From positions 1 to 54,216 of the forward strand of contig JBBQKI010000017.1 of the NCBI GenBank assembly GCA_038326725.1: a DNA stretch of 54,216 nucleotides. Reading direction: 5' to 3'. A program made the position numbers and the translations under genes. Every line of letters starts with the position of its first letter. The first letter of the stretch is position 1. The notes beneath the pieces are model-generated. The model searched no databases. It was not told where the DNA came from and saw nothing but the letters and a program-made list of their open reading frames with translations. Of the stretch, positions 17,332 to 27,800 are shown in pieces. The DNA is from JBBQKI01 sp038326725. Lineage in GTDB: Bacteria; Bacteroidota; Bacteroidia; Flavobacteriales; Flavobacteriaceae.

Positions 17332-18282
17332 ATGAACTTCAAAAAAAATCATACCACCCTCATAAAAACCGAGGCACTTCGCCTGGGGTTTATGTCCTGC
17401 GGCATAAGTAAAGCAGCATTTTTGGACAAAGAAGCCCCACGTTTGGAAAAATGGCTAAACGATAAAATGCACGGCGAAATGTCCTATATGGAAAACCATT
17501 TCGACAAAAGACTGGACCCTACCAAACTTGTTCCCGGGTCCAAAAGCGTAATATCCCTTTTACTCAATTATTTCCCTTCTGAAAACCAAATCCTTGATAC
17601 CTATAAACTTTCAAAATACGCTTACGGGACCGATTATCATTTGGTAATAAAGGAAAAACTAAAGCAATTGCTGAATTTCATTCAAGAAGAAATTGGGGAA
17701 GTCCACGGCCGCGCCTTTGTTGATTCCGCTCCCGTTTTGGATAAAGCTTGGGCAGCCAAAAGCGGTCTTGGCTGGATTGGCAAAAACAGCAATTTGTTGA
17801 CCAAACAAGTTGGCTCTTTCTATTTTATCGCTGAGCTTATCGTTGATCTTGATTTGGAATATGATTCCCCGGTTACCGACCATTGCGGCAGTTGCACCGC
17901 CTGCATCGATGCCTGCCCAACCCAAGCAATTACTGAACCTTATGTTGTGGACGGCAGCAAGTGCATTTCCTATCTTACTATCGAACTAAAAAACGAAATC
18001 CCCAATTCGGTAAAAAACCAATTTGATGATTGGGTTTTTGGTTGCGATGTCTGCCAAGATGTTTGTCCTTGGAATCGTTTTTCGCAATCGCACCGCGAAC
18101 CATTATTTAACCCAAACGCCGATATGCTTTCCATGACAAAAAAAGATTGGGAAGAAATAACGGAAGATGTTTTTGAGAAAATTTTTAAAAATAGTGCTGT
18201 AAAGCGAACCAAATTTTCAGGCTTAAAAAGGAACATTGATTTTTTGAAGCCCAAAACCGGGTGGTCATCGATTGAAGATTAA
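17332..18282 (+). CDS. queG: Epoxyqueuosine reductase QueG
   Basis: QueG carries out the last step of queuosine synthesis in tRNA, reducing epoxyqueuosine with a cobalamin cofactor and two 4Fe-4S clusters in the cytoplasm. The 316 residues show the family motif FVDSAPVLDKAWA with the probable catalytic Asp131, GLGWIGKNSNL at 146-155, and two cluster sites: Cys185/188/191/195 (CGSCTACIDAC) and Cys238/241/245 (CDVCQDVC), with an additional Cys211. The start follows ruvB by 46 bases. Cobalamin dependence implies the cell makes or imports B12; no such genes are in the window. Confidence 0.96.
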   Translation: MNFKKNHTTLIKTEALRLGFMSCGISKAAFLDKEAPRLEKWLNDKMHGEMSYMENHFDKRLDPTKLVPGSKSVISLLLNYFPSENQILDTYKLSKYAYGTDYHLVIKEKLKQLLNFIQEEIGEVHGRAFVDSAPVLDKAWAAKSGLGWIGKNSNLLTKQVGSFYFIAELIVDLDLEYDSPVTDHCGSCTACIDACPTQAITEPYVVDGSKCISYLTIELKNEIPNSVKNQFDDWVFGCDVCQDVCPWNRFSQSHREPLFNPNADMLSMTKKDWEEITEDVFEKIFKNSAVKRTKFSGLKRNIDFLKPKTGWSSIED

Positions 18283-18362
18283 TTATTTGAAATTTTAAAA
18301 TTAACCCGCACCCCGAGCACAGCCGAGGGCAACCCACAATCGTCGACTGAAAACTTTTCCCA

Positions 18363-18370
18363 TATATTTG
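18363..18370 (+). promoter_or_regulatory. Candidate -7 box for maeB
   Basis: TATATTTG is an exact TAnnTTTG match, 23 bases before the maeB start codon. No TTG is seen 17-23 bases upstream, so only one element is supported. Confidence 0.45.
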
Positions 18371-18393
18371 TAAGTCAAAATAAAACCCCACAA

Positions 18394-20697
18394 ATGAGCA
18401 AACAAACCAGGCGCCTCGAGGCATTGTTATATCATGCAAAACCACGGCCGGGCAAGATACAAGTGGTGCCCACCAAAAAATACGCCACTAAGCGAGACCT
18501 TTCCTTGGCCTATTCCCCCGGCGTGGCGGAACCTTGCCTTGAGATTGAAAAGAACGTGGAAAACGTTTATAAATACACCAACAAGGGCAATCTTGTGGCG
18601 GTAATTTCCAACGGTACCGCGGTATTGGGCCTGGGCAATATTGGCCCGGAAGCTTCAAAACCGGTAATGGAAGGCAAGGCATTGCTTTTTAAAATTTTCG
18701 CTGATATCGATGTATTCGATATTGAAATAAATACCGAAAACATTGATGCTTTCGTGGAAACCGTAAAAAACATTTCTCCAACCTTTGGCGGCATCAACCT
18801 CGAGGACATAAAAGCCCCTGAAGCTTTTGAAATTGAAAGGCGTTTAAAGGAGGAGCTTAACATTCCCGTAATGCACGACGATCAGCATGGCACGGCCATA
18901 ATTTCCGCGGCTGCTTTGTTGAACGCTTTGGAAATTGCCCAAAAAAGCATTGAAGACGTTTCCATTGTTATTAATGGGGCAGGGGCAGCGGCCGTTTCCT
19001 GCACTCGGCTTTATATGAAATTCGGGGCAAAAAGGGAAAACATCGTCATGTTGGATACTAAAGGTGTAATCCGCGACAGCCGTGAAAACCTTTCCCTTGA
19101 AAAAAGCGAGTTCGCCACTTCAAGAAAAATCAACACCTTGGAAGAAGCTATGGTAAATGCTGATGTTTTTGTTGGTCTTTCCAAGGCAGATATTTTAAGT
19201 CCGGAAATGCTGTTGCTCATGGCGCATAATCCCATCGTTTTCGCAATGGCAAACCCCGATCCGGAAATTGAATACGAACTGGCATTACGGACACGCGAAG
19301 ACATTATCTTGGCCACCGGGCGCAGCGATTACCCAAACCAAGTGAACAATGTACTTGGTTTTCCCTTTATTTTCCGGGGCGCCTTGGACGTGCGCGCCAC
19401 AAAGATCAACGAAGAAATGAAAATGGCAGCAGTGTACGCGCTTGCTGCCTTGGCAAAGGAAGCCGTGCCGGAGCAGGTCAATATCGCTTATGGCGAAACC
19501 AAGCTTATTTTCGGAAAAGAATATATCATCCCGAAACCGTCCGATCCACGCTTGATAGCTACCATTCCCCCCGCAGTGGCAAGGGCTGCGATGGAAAGCG
19601 GCGTGGCCACGGAACCCATTACCGATTGGCAGAAATATGAAGATGACCTTTATGAGCGTATGGGCCACGATAACAAGATAGTGCGGATGCTGGTGAACCG
19701 GGCGAAAACAAACCCCAAACGGATTGTTTTTGCGGAAGCTGATCATTTGGATGTTTTGAAGGCTGCCCAAATCGTAATGGAAGAAGGCATCGGAACCCCA
19801 ATTTTATTGGGGAGAAAGGAAATTATTCTGGATTTGATGCAACAGATAGAATTTGATGATGCCGTGGAAATCATAGATACGAAAAGCGATGAGGTAACCG
19901 AAAAACTAAACACCTACGCCAGCAAATTCTGGGCAAATAGAAAACGTCGCGGCATTACCCTTTTTGATGCCCAGCGATTGATGCGCGAGCGGAACTATTT
20001 TGCCGCCATGATGGTAAACGAAGGCGATGCCGATGCTATGATATCGGGCTATTCGCGTTCCTATCCCTCCGTGGTACGCCCCGTTTTTGAAACCATCGGC
20101 AAGTTTGAGGGCGTACTGAAAGTGGCCACCACCAACTTGATGCTCACAAAACGCGGCCCGCTTTTTCTATCGGATACCGCGATAAACATAGACCCCACGT
20201 CCATGGAACTGGCCAAGATTGCGCAAATGACCAACCACACCATGAAAATGTTCGGGATGCAACCCGTTATAGCCATGATTTCCTATGCAAATTTCGGTTC
20301 TTCGCAGGACGCGCACGCATCAAAGGTGCGTGAGGCTGTGGCCATTCTTCACAAAAGCAATCCGGACATGATTGTGGATGGTGAATTGCAGGCAGATTTT
20401 GCTTTGAACCAAGAGATGCTCCAAAAGAAATTCCCTTTTTCGAAACTGGCGGGCAAAAAGGTGAACGCCCTAATTTTCCCCAACCTGGAATCTGCCAACA
20501 GTAATTACAAAATGATGAAGGAACTTAACGGAGTGGAGTCTATTGGCCCCATTATGTTGGGAATGAAAAAACCTGTCCACATCCTGCAATTGGGCGCCAG
20601 CGTGGAAGAAATAGTGAATATGGCCGCCGTGGCCGTGGTGGATGCGCAGCAAAAGGAAAAACGGTTACGGGAGCAGGGGAAGGAAATGAAAAGTTAA
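18394..20697 (+). CDS. maeB: NADP-dependent malic enzyme, fused to phosphotransacetylase-like domain (MaeB type)
   Basis: This enzyme decarboxylates malate to pyruvate with reduction of NADP, supplying pyruvate and NADPH. It has 767 residues in the two-part MaeB layout: residues of about 1-425 are the malic enzyme (AYSPGVAEPC near 39-48, MHDDQHGTAI, nucleotide-binding VINGAGAAAVSC, MANPDPEI), and about 430-767 resemble phosphate acetyltransferase (IVFAEADHLDVLKAAQI, PTSMELAKIAQMT). In known MaeB proteins the second domain is regulatory, sensing acetyl-CoA, and not catalytic. It follows queG by 111 bases with its own candidate promoter. Codon use is richer in G and C than in the short gene that follows. 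Confidence 0.96.
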   Translation: MSKQTRRLEALLYHAKPRPGKIQVVPTKKYATKRDLSLAYSPGVAEPCLEIEKNVENVYKYTNKGNLVAVISNGTAVLGLGNIGPEASKPVMEGKALLFKIFADIDVFDIEINTENIDAFVETVKNISPTFGGINLEDIKAPEAFEIERRLKEELNIPVMHDDQHGTAIISAAALLNALEIAQKSIEDVSIVINGAGAAAVSCTRLYMKFGAKRENIVMLDTKGVIRDSRENLSLEKSEFATSRKINTLEEAMVNADVFVGLSKADILSPEMLLLMAHNPIVFAMANPDPEIEYELALRTREDIILATGRSDYPNQVNNVLGFPFIFRGALDVRATKINEEMKMAAVYALAALAKEAVPEQVNIAYGETKLIFGKEYIIPKPSDPRLIATIPPAVARAAMESGVATEPITDWQKYEDDLYERMGHDNKIVRMLVNRAKTNPKRIVFAEADHLDVLKAAQIVMEEGIGTPILLGRKEIILDLMQQIEFDDAVEIIDTKSDEVTEKLNTYASKFWANRKRRGITLFDAQRLMRERNYFAAMMVNEGDADAMISGYSRSYPSVVRPVFETIGKFEGVLKVATTNLMLTKRGPLFLSDTAINIDPTSMELAKIAQMTNHTMKMFGMQPVIAMISYANFGSSQDAHASKVREAVAILHKSNPDMIVDGELQADFALNQEMLQKKFPFSKLAGKKVNALIFPNLESANSNYKMMKELNGVESIGPIMLGMKKPVHILQLGASVEEIVNMAAVAVVDAQQKEKRLREQGKEMKS

Positions 20698-20729
20698 GTA
20701 TCTTTTTAAAACAACAAATTTATAACTGA

Positions 20730-21096
20730 ATGAAATTATTTCTGTTTGTTTTTTATCACTTTTACTATTTTCTTGTAATAAGGAATATGATGAAGACATC
20801 TACAATGTAGAATTTTTATTGGGAACTGATTTGAATGCCCAATACGAAATTGTAAATATTGAAACCCCATTTGATTTTGCAAATCACTATATATCATTTG
20901 ATTTGAAGTTTAATAAAAAAGATTTTGATTCACTTCTTAGAAATATAGATTTAAATAAATTCGAAAAAGTAAATTACAATGATTTAGGTTTTAAAATAAA
21001 TCTGAATATTATAGAGAGCAAATTGAAGAAGAACAAAAAATTCACTTGTTTATAGATACGGTTAATAAATCTTTGCGTTATTCTTCGGAAAAATAG
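20730..21096 (+). pseudogene. Small lipoprotein gene broken by two single-base losses
   Basis: The ATG at 20730 begins a lipoprotein signal (MKLFLFVF) that loses frame after eight codons at a run of six T (20749-20754). One extra T would restore it to LSLLLFSC, a good lipobox, then NKEYDEDIYNVEFLLGTDLN. This second frame runs to about 20996, where a run of four A would need to be five to continue as NKSEYYREQIEEEQKIHLF to a stop at 21096. With both bases restored the reading frame is 123 codons including the stop, which fits exactly. Either the gene has decayed or the assembly has two homopolymer errors. The product is not recognised: a small acidic lipoprotein. Its base composition is more AT-rich than that of its neighbours. 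Confidence 0.65.
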
Positions 21097-21197
21097 TTAT
21101 CCAAAACTTGAATTCTTTTAAAAATTAATTGCATTCCAAAGCCTTATTTCCCTTATAATTTCCCAAAAACCTCACTCGCAATTGCAGATAATTATGT

Positions 21198-21205
21198 TAT
21201 ATTTG
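21198..21205 (+). promoter_or_regulatory. Candidate -7 box for ruvA-sprA
   Basis: TATATTTG, an exact consensus match, 25 bases before the ruvA start. The nearest upstream TTG (21182-21184) is only 13 bases away, so the -33 element is uncertain. It would also serve sprA, which begins three bases after ruvA. Confidence 0.45.
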
Positions 21206-21230
21206 CCCCCTATTAACCTTTTGTTAACAC

Positions 21231-21812
21231 ATGATTACCCATATACAGGGCAGATTGATTGAAAAAAATCCGACCGATGTGGTGATAGACTGTAATGGGG
21301 TGGGCTATTTCCTGAACATTTCATTGCATACCTTTTCGCAACTCCCCACAAGCGAAAACGTGAAGTTGTACACCCACTTGCTGGTCCGTGAAGATTCGCA
21401 TACTTTGTATGGTTTTTCTGGGGTGGTGGAACGCGAAATTTTCAAGTTGTTGATTTCCGTTTCCGGAGTTGGGGCCAGTATAGCTAGGACGATGTTGTCC
21501 TACATCAGCCCCGAACAAATAAAGGAGGCAATAGCAAGCAACGATATTGCTACCATTCAATCGGTTAAAGGCATAGGTTCCAAGACCGCACAACGCGTTA
21601 TTTTGGATTTAAAAGACAAGATTTTGAAAGTGTACGGAATGGAAGATGTTTCCGCATTTTCAAGCAATACTAATAAAAATGAAGCGTTATCTGCTTTGGA
21701 AACTTTGGGGTTTGCACGCAAGCAAGTGGAAAAAATTTGTGATAAGATCGTGAAAGAGGACCCCGAGGCATCGGTGGAAGATATTATTAAACAAGCTTTA
21801 AAAAATCTGTAA
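21231..21812 (+). CDS. ruvA: Holliday junction branch migration complex subunit RuvA
   Basis: RuvA is the tetrameric protein that holds the Holliday junction and loads RuvB. The 193 residues show an N-terminal OB fold (MITHIQGRLIEKNPTDVVID, VREDSHTLYGF), two helix-hairpin-helix motifs (LISVSGVGASIARTML and IQSVKGIGSKTAQRVI), and a C-terminal domain III (NEALSALETLGFARKQVEKI) that contacts RuvB. All three domains are intact. The stop is three bases before the sprA start, so an essential secretion gene is probably translated from the same message as this repair gene. Confidence 0.97.
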   Translation: MITHIQGRLIEKNPTDVVIDCNGVGYFLNISLHTFSQLPTSENVKLYTHLLVREDSHTLYGFSGVVEREIFKLLISVSGVGASIARTMLSYISPEQIKEAIASNDIATIQSVKGIGSKTAQRVILDLKDKILKVYGMEDVSAFSSNTNKNEALSALETLGFARKQVEKICDKIVKEDPEASVEDIIKQALKNL

Positions 21813-21815
21813 AAA

Positions 21816-24800
21816 TTGAGGGCAAAAAATTACGTTTTTCAGAATGGCCTTTTAAAGGTTTTGTTCATCATAAGTTTCATTTTCATAAGCCAGAGCGGTT
21901 CTGCACAGGATTCTACCAATACCGGTAGTTCTATGGGGCAAATGGACCTTCCAACTCCTCCGAGCATTCAGGATTCATATACCTACGATCCCATTATTGA
22001 TCGTTACATTTATACACGTACCCTAGGCAATTTCAACCTCGATTATCCCGTAATCCTTACCCCCCAAGAATATCAGGACCTTATCCGTAAGGAACAAATG
22101 AAGGCTTATTTTAAAGAAAAAATTGATGCAGCCGATGGTCGTAAAGAAGGTTCCGAAGAAGCTCAAAAAAACCTGTTGCCCGTATTTTATGTGAATTCAA
22201 ATTTCTTTGAATCCATCTTTGGCGGAAATACCATCGAAGTAATTCCGCAAGGTTCAGTGGAAATTGATTTGGGATTATTGTATACCAAACAAGACAACCC
22301 TGCTTTTTCACCACGGAACCGTAGCAACCTTTCCTTTGATTTTGACCAAAGGATTAGTTTAAGCTTGTTGGGAAAAGTGGGCGAAAGATTACAGATTACT
22401 GCCAACTACGATACTGAAAGCACCTTCGATTTCCAAAACCAAATCAAATTGGAATATACTCCCACGGAAGACGACATCATCCAAAAAATTGAAGTGGGTA
22501 ACGTAAGCATGCCGTTGAACAGCACCTTGATACAGGGTGCCCAAAGCCTTTTTGGGGTGAAGGCGCAATTGCAGTTCGGGAAGACCACCATTACCGGGGT
22601 ATTTTCCGAACAAAAATCGGAAACCCGAACAGTGGTTGCCGAAGGTGGCGCGACCATCACCGATTATGAACTTTTTGCATTGGAATACGACGAAAACCGT
22701 CACTTTTTTCTGGCACATTATTTCAGAGACAACTACGATCGTTCCTTGCAGCAATATCCTTTTATAAACAGTAACGTACAGATTACCCGGATGGAGGTTT
22801 GGATCACCAACCGCACCAATCGGACTGATAACGTGAGGAACATCGTGGCCCTTCAGGACATTGGCGAATCTGACCCTACCAATATTGGTTTGAATGCCCC
22901 CACAGGGGGTTTTATCAACACTTCACGTAACGCATTTCCGGACAACGGAAATAATGATTTTAACCCATTTGGAATAAACGGTGGCGCCCAAAGCATTTTA
23001 AACCCCGCAATCCGCGATATTGCCACGGTACAGCAAGGTTTTACAGGCGTTCAAGTTAGTGAGGGAACTGATTATGTAAGTTTGGAAAACGCACGAAGGC
23101 TGGAGCCCAACGAGTATATTTTGAATTCGCAATTGGGTTATATTTCCTTAAACCAAAGATTGACAAATGATGAAGTATTGGCCGTCTCATACCAGTTTAC
23201 GGTTAGCGGGCGGGTGTATCAAGTGGGGGAATTTTCTAACGACGGGGTGGAAGCCACGGGCGAAACGGGGATGGACCCAAACGGTGAAATAGAAGGTGGC
23301 CTTCCTCAAAACTTGGTGGTAAAATTATTGAAAAGCACCATTACCAATGTGAACGAACCACTATGGGATTTGATGATGAAGAATATTTATCCTTTGGGTG
23401 CTTATCAACTGGAACGGGAAGATTTTGTCCTTAATATCCTTTATACGGATCCGTCACCATTAAACTATATTAACGCAGCTGCAGGAAGCCCAGAATTTCC
23501 GGCAATTCCTTTACCCGAGGATGTTGAACAAACCACTTTGCTGCGGGTGTTCAATTTGGACCGACTGAATTTTAACAACGATCCACAACAGGGCGGCGAT
23601 GGCTTTTTCGATTTCCTTCCGGGCTTGACCGTCGATCCGGTGAACGGGAACATCATCTTTACGAGTGTTGAACCTTTCGGGGAATATCTATTTGAAAAAC
23701 TGGAGAATGAAGGCGGTGGCGGAGAGGTTTATGAAATTCCATCAACCTATAATGCCAACCAAAACAAATACGTTTTCAATACATTATATTCCGGAACCAA
23801 AACACAAGCCGAACAGGAGCAAAGTGAAAAGAACAAATTCCAATTAAAAGGAAGCTATAAATCTACAGGTGCCGATGGAATCCCCATCGGGGCGTTCAAC
23901 ATCCCGCAAGGTTCCGTAACCGTTACTGCGGGAGGAAGGGTTTTGGTTGAAGGTGTGGATTATACCGTGAACTACCAGTTGGGCCGCGTCCAGATTTTAG
24001 ATCCGTCCCTTTTGAATAGCAATACGCCCATTGAAGTAACAACAGAGAACAACACATTATTTGGGCAACAGACTAAACGATTTACCGGCCTTAATGTAGA
24101 GCATAAAGTGAGCGATAAATTTTTGATTGGCGCAACCTATTTGAATTTGAACGAACGCCCATTAACACAAAAATCTTCTTACGGAGTTGAGCCCATCAAT
24201 AACACAATTTTTGGGGTGAACGCCAATTTTTCAACCGAAGTGCCTTTCCTTACCCGTTTGGTGAACAAACTTCCCAACATCGATACGGATGTAGAATCCA
24301 ATGTTTCGCTTCGTGGGGAATTTGCTTATTTGATGCCTGGCGCTCCCAAGGTTTCCGATTTCAATGGGAAAACTACTGTTTATGTTGATGATTTCGAAGC
24401 ATCCCAAACCGCAACCGATATCAGTTCACCCATAAGTTGGTTTCTTTCCAGCACCCCAATAGGCTTGGGCGGTGAAATTATGAATGACAACTTGGCTTAT
24501 AATTTTAACCGTGCTAAACTTGCTTGGTACACCATCGACCCAATTTTTTACAGCAGTCAACGCCCCGGCGGCATTGGCGATGAAGAATTGTCCAGCCCTT
24601 TTACCCGTCGTGTTTTCAGGGATGAAATTTTCCCGAACCAAGATATAATCCAAGGCCAGACACAGGCTTTATTCACTTTGGATCTTGCCTATTATCCTGG
24701 AGAGAGGGGAGAATATAATTTTAACCCCGAAGCTTCGGGTGGTAATACATTGCCAAATCCTGAAGCGCGTTTTGGTGGAATTTCCCGGCCATTGACCACT

Positions 24801-27800
24801 ACGGATTTTGAAAGATCTAATGTTGAATATATTCAGTTTTGGGTGATGGACCCTTTCATTTATGAAGAAAATTCCGGTAATCCGGGCGGAACCATCAATT
24901 TCAACTTGGGGAACATTTCCGAAGATGTTTTAAAGGATGGCCGCAAACAATATGAAAATGGTCTTCCCGAAGATGGAGGAACGGCCAACACCACTTCCAC
25001 CGAATGGGGAAAAGTCCCTACCAATCAATCCTTGGTCTATACTTTTGATACCGAAGGGCAGGAACGAACCAACCAGGATATTGGTTATGATGGTCTTAGT
25101 AATGGGGAGGAAGCAACTGAATATCCCGCGTTTGCCGGGCTGCCGGATCCGGCCCTTGATGATTATCAGTATTTTTTACAGGCCGATGGAACTATTTTGA
25201 ACCGTTATCTTCAATACAATGGAACCCAAGGAAATTCACCGGTTGAGGTTACCGACACCAACCGAGGCTCCACCTCCCAACCTGATGTGGAGGACATAAA
25301 CCGGGACAACACCATGAATACGGTGAACAGTTATTTTGAGTATAACGTTGAATTCCGTCCCGGGATGAACATTGACAATAACGATTACATTACGGATATA
25401 AAGGAAATTGAGGTTACTACCGAAGATAATAACGTAATCCCGGTACGCTGGGTTCAATTTAAAGTGCCGATAAGCAAACCGGACCAAGCTATCAATGGGA
25501 TTTCAGATTTTAGGTCCATTCGTTTTATGCGTTTGTTTTTATCCGATTTCTCAGAGAATACCATACTTCGTTTCGGAACCATGGAATTGGTGCGGGGCGA
25601 TTACAGAAGATTTCAACAAGCTCTTGAAGATGGCGGGATAATTCCTGGCGATAGCGATACAGTTTTTGAAGTGGAAGCCGTAAGCATCGAAGAAAACGAA
25701 AACCGCGAACCAATTCCGTATGTACTACCTCCGGGCGTTTTCAGGGAAGAACTGAACAATAACAACAACATTATTCGGGAGAATGAACAATCCATGGCCC
25801 TGAGGGTTTGTGGGTTGGAGCCTGGCGATGGACGATCGGTCTATAAAAATTTCAATGTGGACATGAGGCAGTACGAAAATCTGGAAATGTTCATCCATGC
25901 TGAATCATTGGTTAACCAAGCTATGCTTTCTGATGGCGAAATGGTTGCTTTTATAAGGTTGGGGAATGACCTTACCAATAACTTTTACGAAATACAATTA
26001 CCACTTAATCCCACCATGTTTGGCGCTACTTCGGCCGAAGAAATATGGCCGATTGAAAATAGGTTGAACCTCCCTTTAAAATTGTTACAGGAAGTTAAAA
26101 CCAGAACATTGGCACTCTTTTCCACCGATCCGAATTTGGATATAACCGAAACCCAGTTTTTTAATCAATCGGAACTTGAAGGCGGGGTTCCCGGAGGCGA
26201 AAACGAATTGCGTATCGGGATAAAGGGAAACCCAAGTTTTGGTAACGTACGTACAGTGATGATTGGGCTTCGGAATGCGGGCAGTAGTGATATTTGCGGG
26301 GAAGTCTGGTTCAACGAGCTCCGTCTCTCCGAATTGAAGAACCAAGGCGGTTGGGCTGCAGTGTTAAGCATGGACGCCAACCTTGCCGATTTTGCAACCG
26401 TAAGCGCGGCCGGAAGTATAAGCACGGTGGGTTTTGGATCAATAGAACAAGGCCCAAATCAAAGAAGTCAAGAAGACCTCCAACAATATGATGTGGTAAC
26501 CAACATAAACGCAGGCCAGTTGCTCCCAAGAAAGTGGGGAATACAGTTGCCTTTTAATTACGGGCGCTCGGAAGAATTGATTACCCCGCTTTATGATCCC
26601 GAATATCAAGATATTGAACTGGATACGCGTTTGGAGAATGCTGCGAGCGATGCCGAAAGGGATGTAATAAAAGAGCAATCCGTAGATTACACCCGTCGAC
26701 AAAGTGTCAATTTTATCGGAGTTCGTAAAGAACGTACGGGCGATGGGAAGCCGCAAATCTATGATGTGGAAAACCTAACGTTGTCCTATTCCTATAATCA
26801 GATAGATCATCACGATTTTGAAATTGAAGATGCAATGGAACAAAATGTTAGGGCAGGTGCTACCTATAATTACAATTTCACCCCAAAGGCATTTGAACCA
26901 TTTAAAGCAAACGATTCATTGTTCACAGGTAAATATTGGCAGTTTTTAAAAGATTTAAACGTAAATTATTTGCCAACCAATATTTCGGCGAGTTCCAATA
27001 TCATCCGCCAATATAATGAGCAAAAATTTAGGGAATTGAATTTGCTTCCGGGTAACATTGGCCTTCCGGTGCTTTATCAGCGGAACTTCCTTTTTGATTG
27101 GCAATACACCATCAATTATAACCTTACAAAATCCCTTCGTTTCAATTTTACTTCAACCAATAACCGAATCATTACCAATTATATAGATGATGATGGTTTT
27201 GCTGATAATTCCATCGGGGTGTGGGATGGTTTTTTTGATATTGGCGACCCCAACCAACATTTTCAATCGCTGCAGTTGAATTACGATTTGCCTTTCGCCA
27301 AGTTTCCTTTCCTTAAATTTATTAGGGCTACCTATTCCTATACGGGCGATTTCCAATGGCAGGATAATAGTGATTTGTTCAACAACATTCCCATTACAAT
27401 CAGTGATGGGACCACCAATGTTTACGATTTGGGGAACTCCATCCAAAATGCGAGTACACATAGGATCAATTCCAATTTGGATATGAATGCTTTTTACAGA
27501 TATATTGGGCTGACCAAGATCAAGAAAAGCAAGGCAAGCAATGAAAGGGCGGGCGGTAGTGTATTGGGTGATGGAACAAAGGGAGAAGCGGGTGCCAAAG
27601 GTGAAAAAGGAACTGAAAAAGGAGTAGAAAAAGGAGCAGAGGAAGAAAAAGGCGCATTATCTAAAAACTCCGGTGGGCGTGGCGGCGCTTTAGGTGGGGA
27701 GGGTTCAGCAGGTGCAGGAGGCTCGTTGAGTGCAGGCGACCAAGCGGCGAATACCTTTATCGGATTATTGACCACCATTAAAAAGATACAGTTCAATTAT

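Noticed and set aside
20819..21055. An intact 78-residue gene from a TTG codon
   Set aside because: The frame has protein character upstream of the TTG (lipobox) and downstream in another frame, so it is the middle piece of a broken gene.
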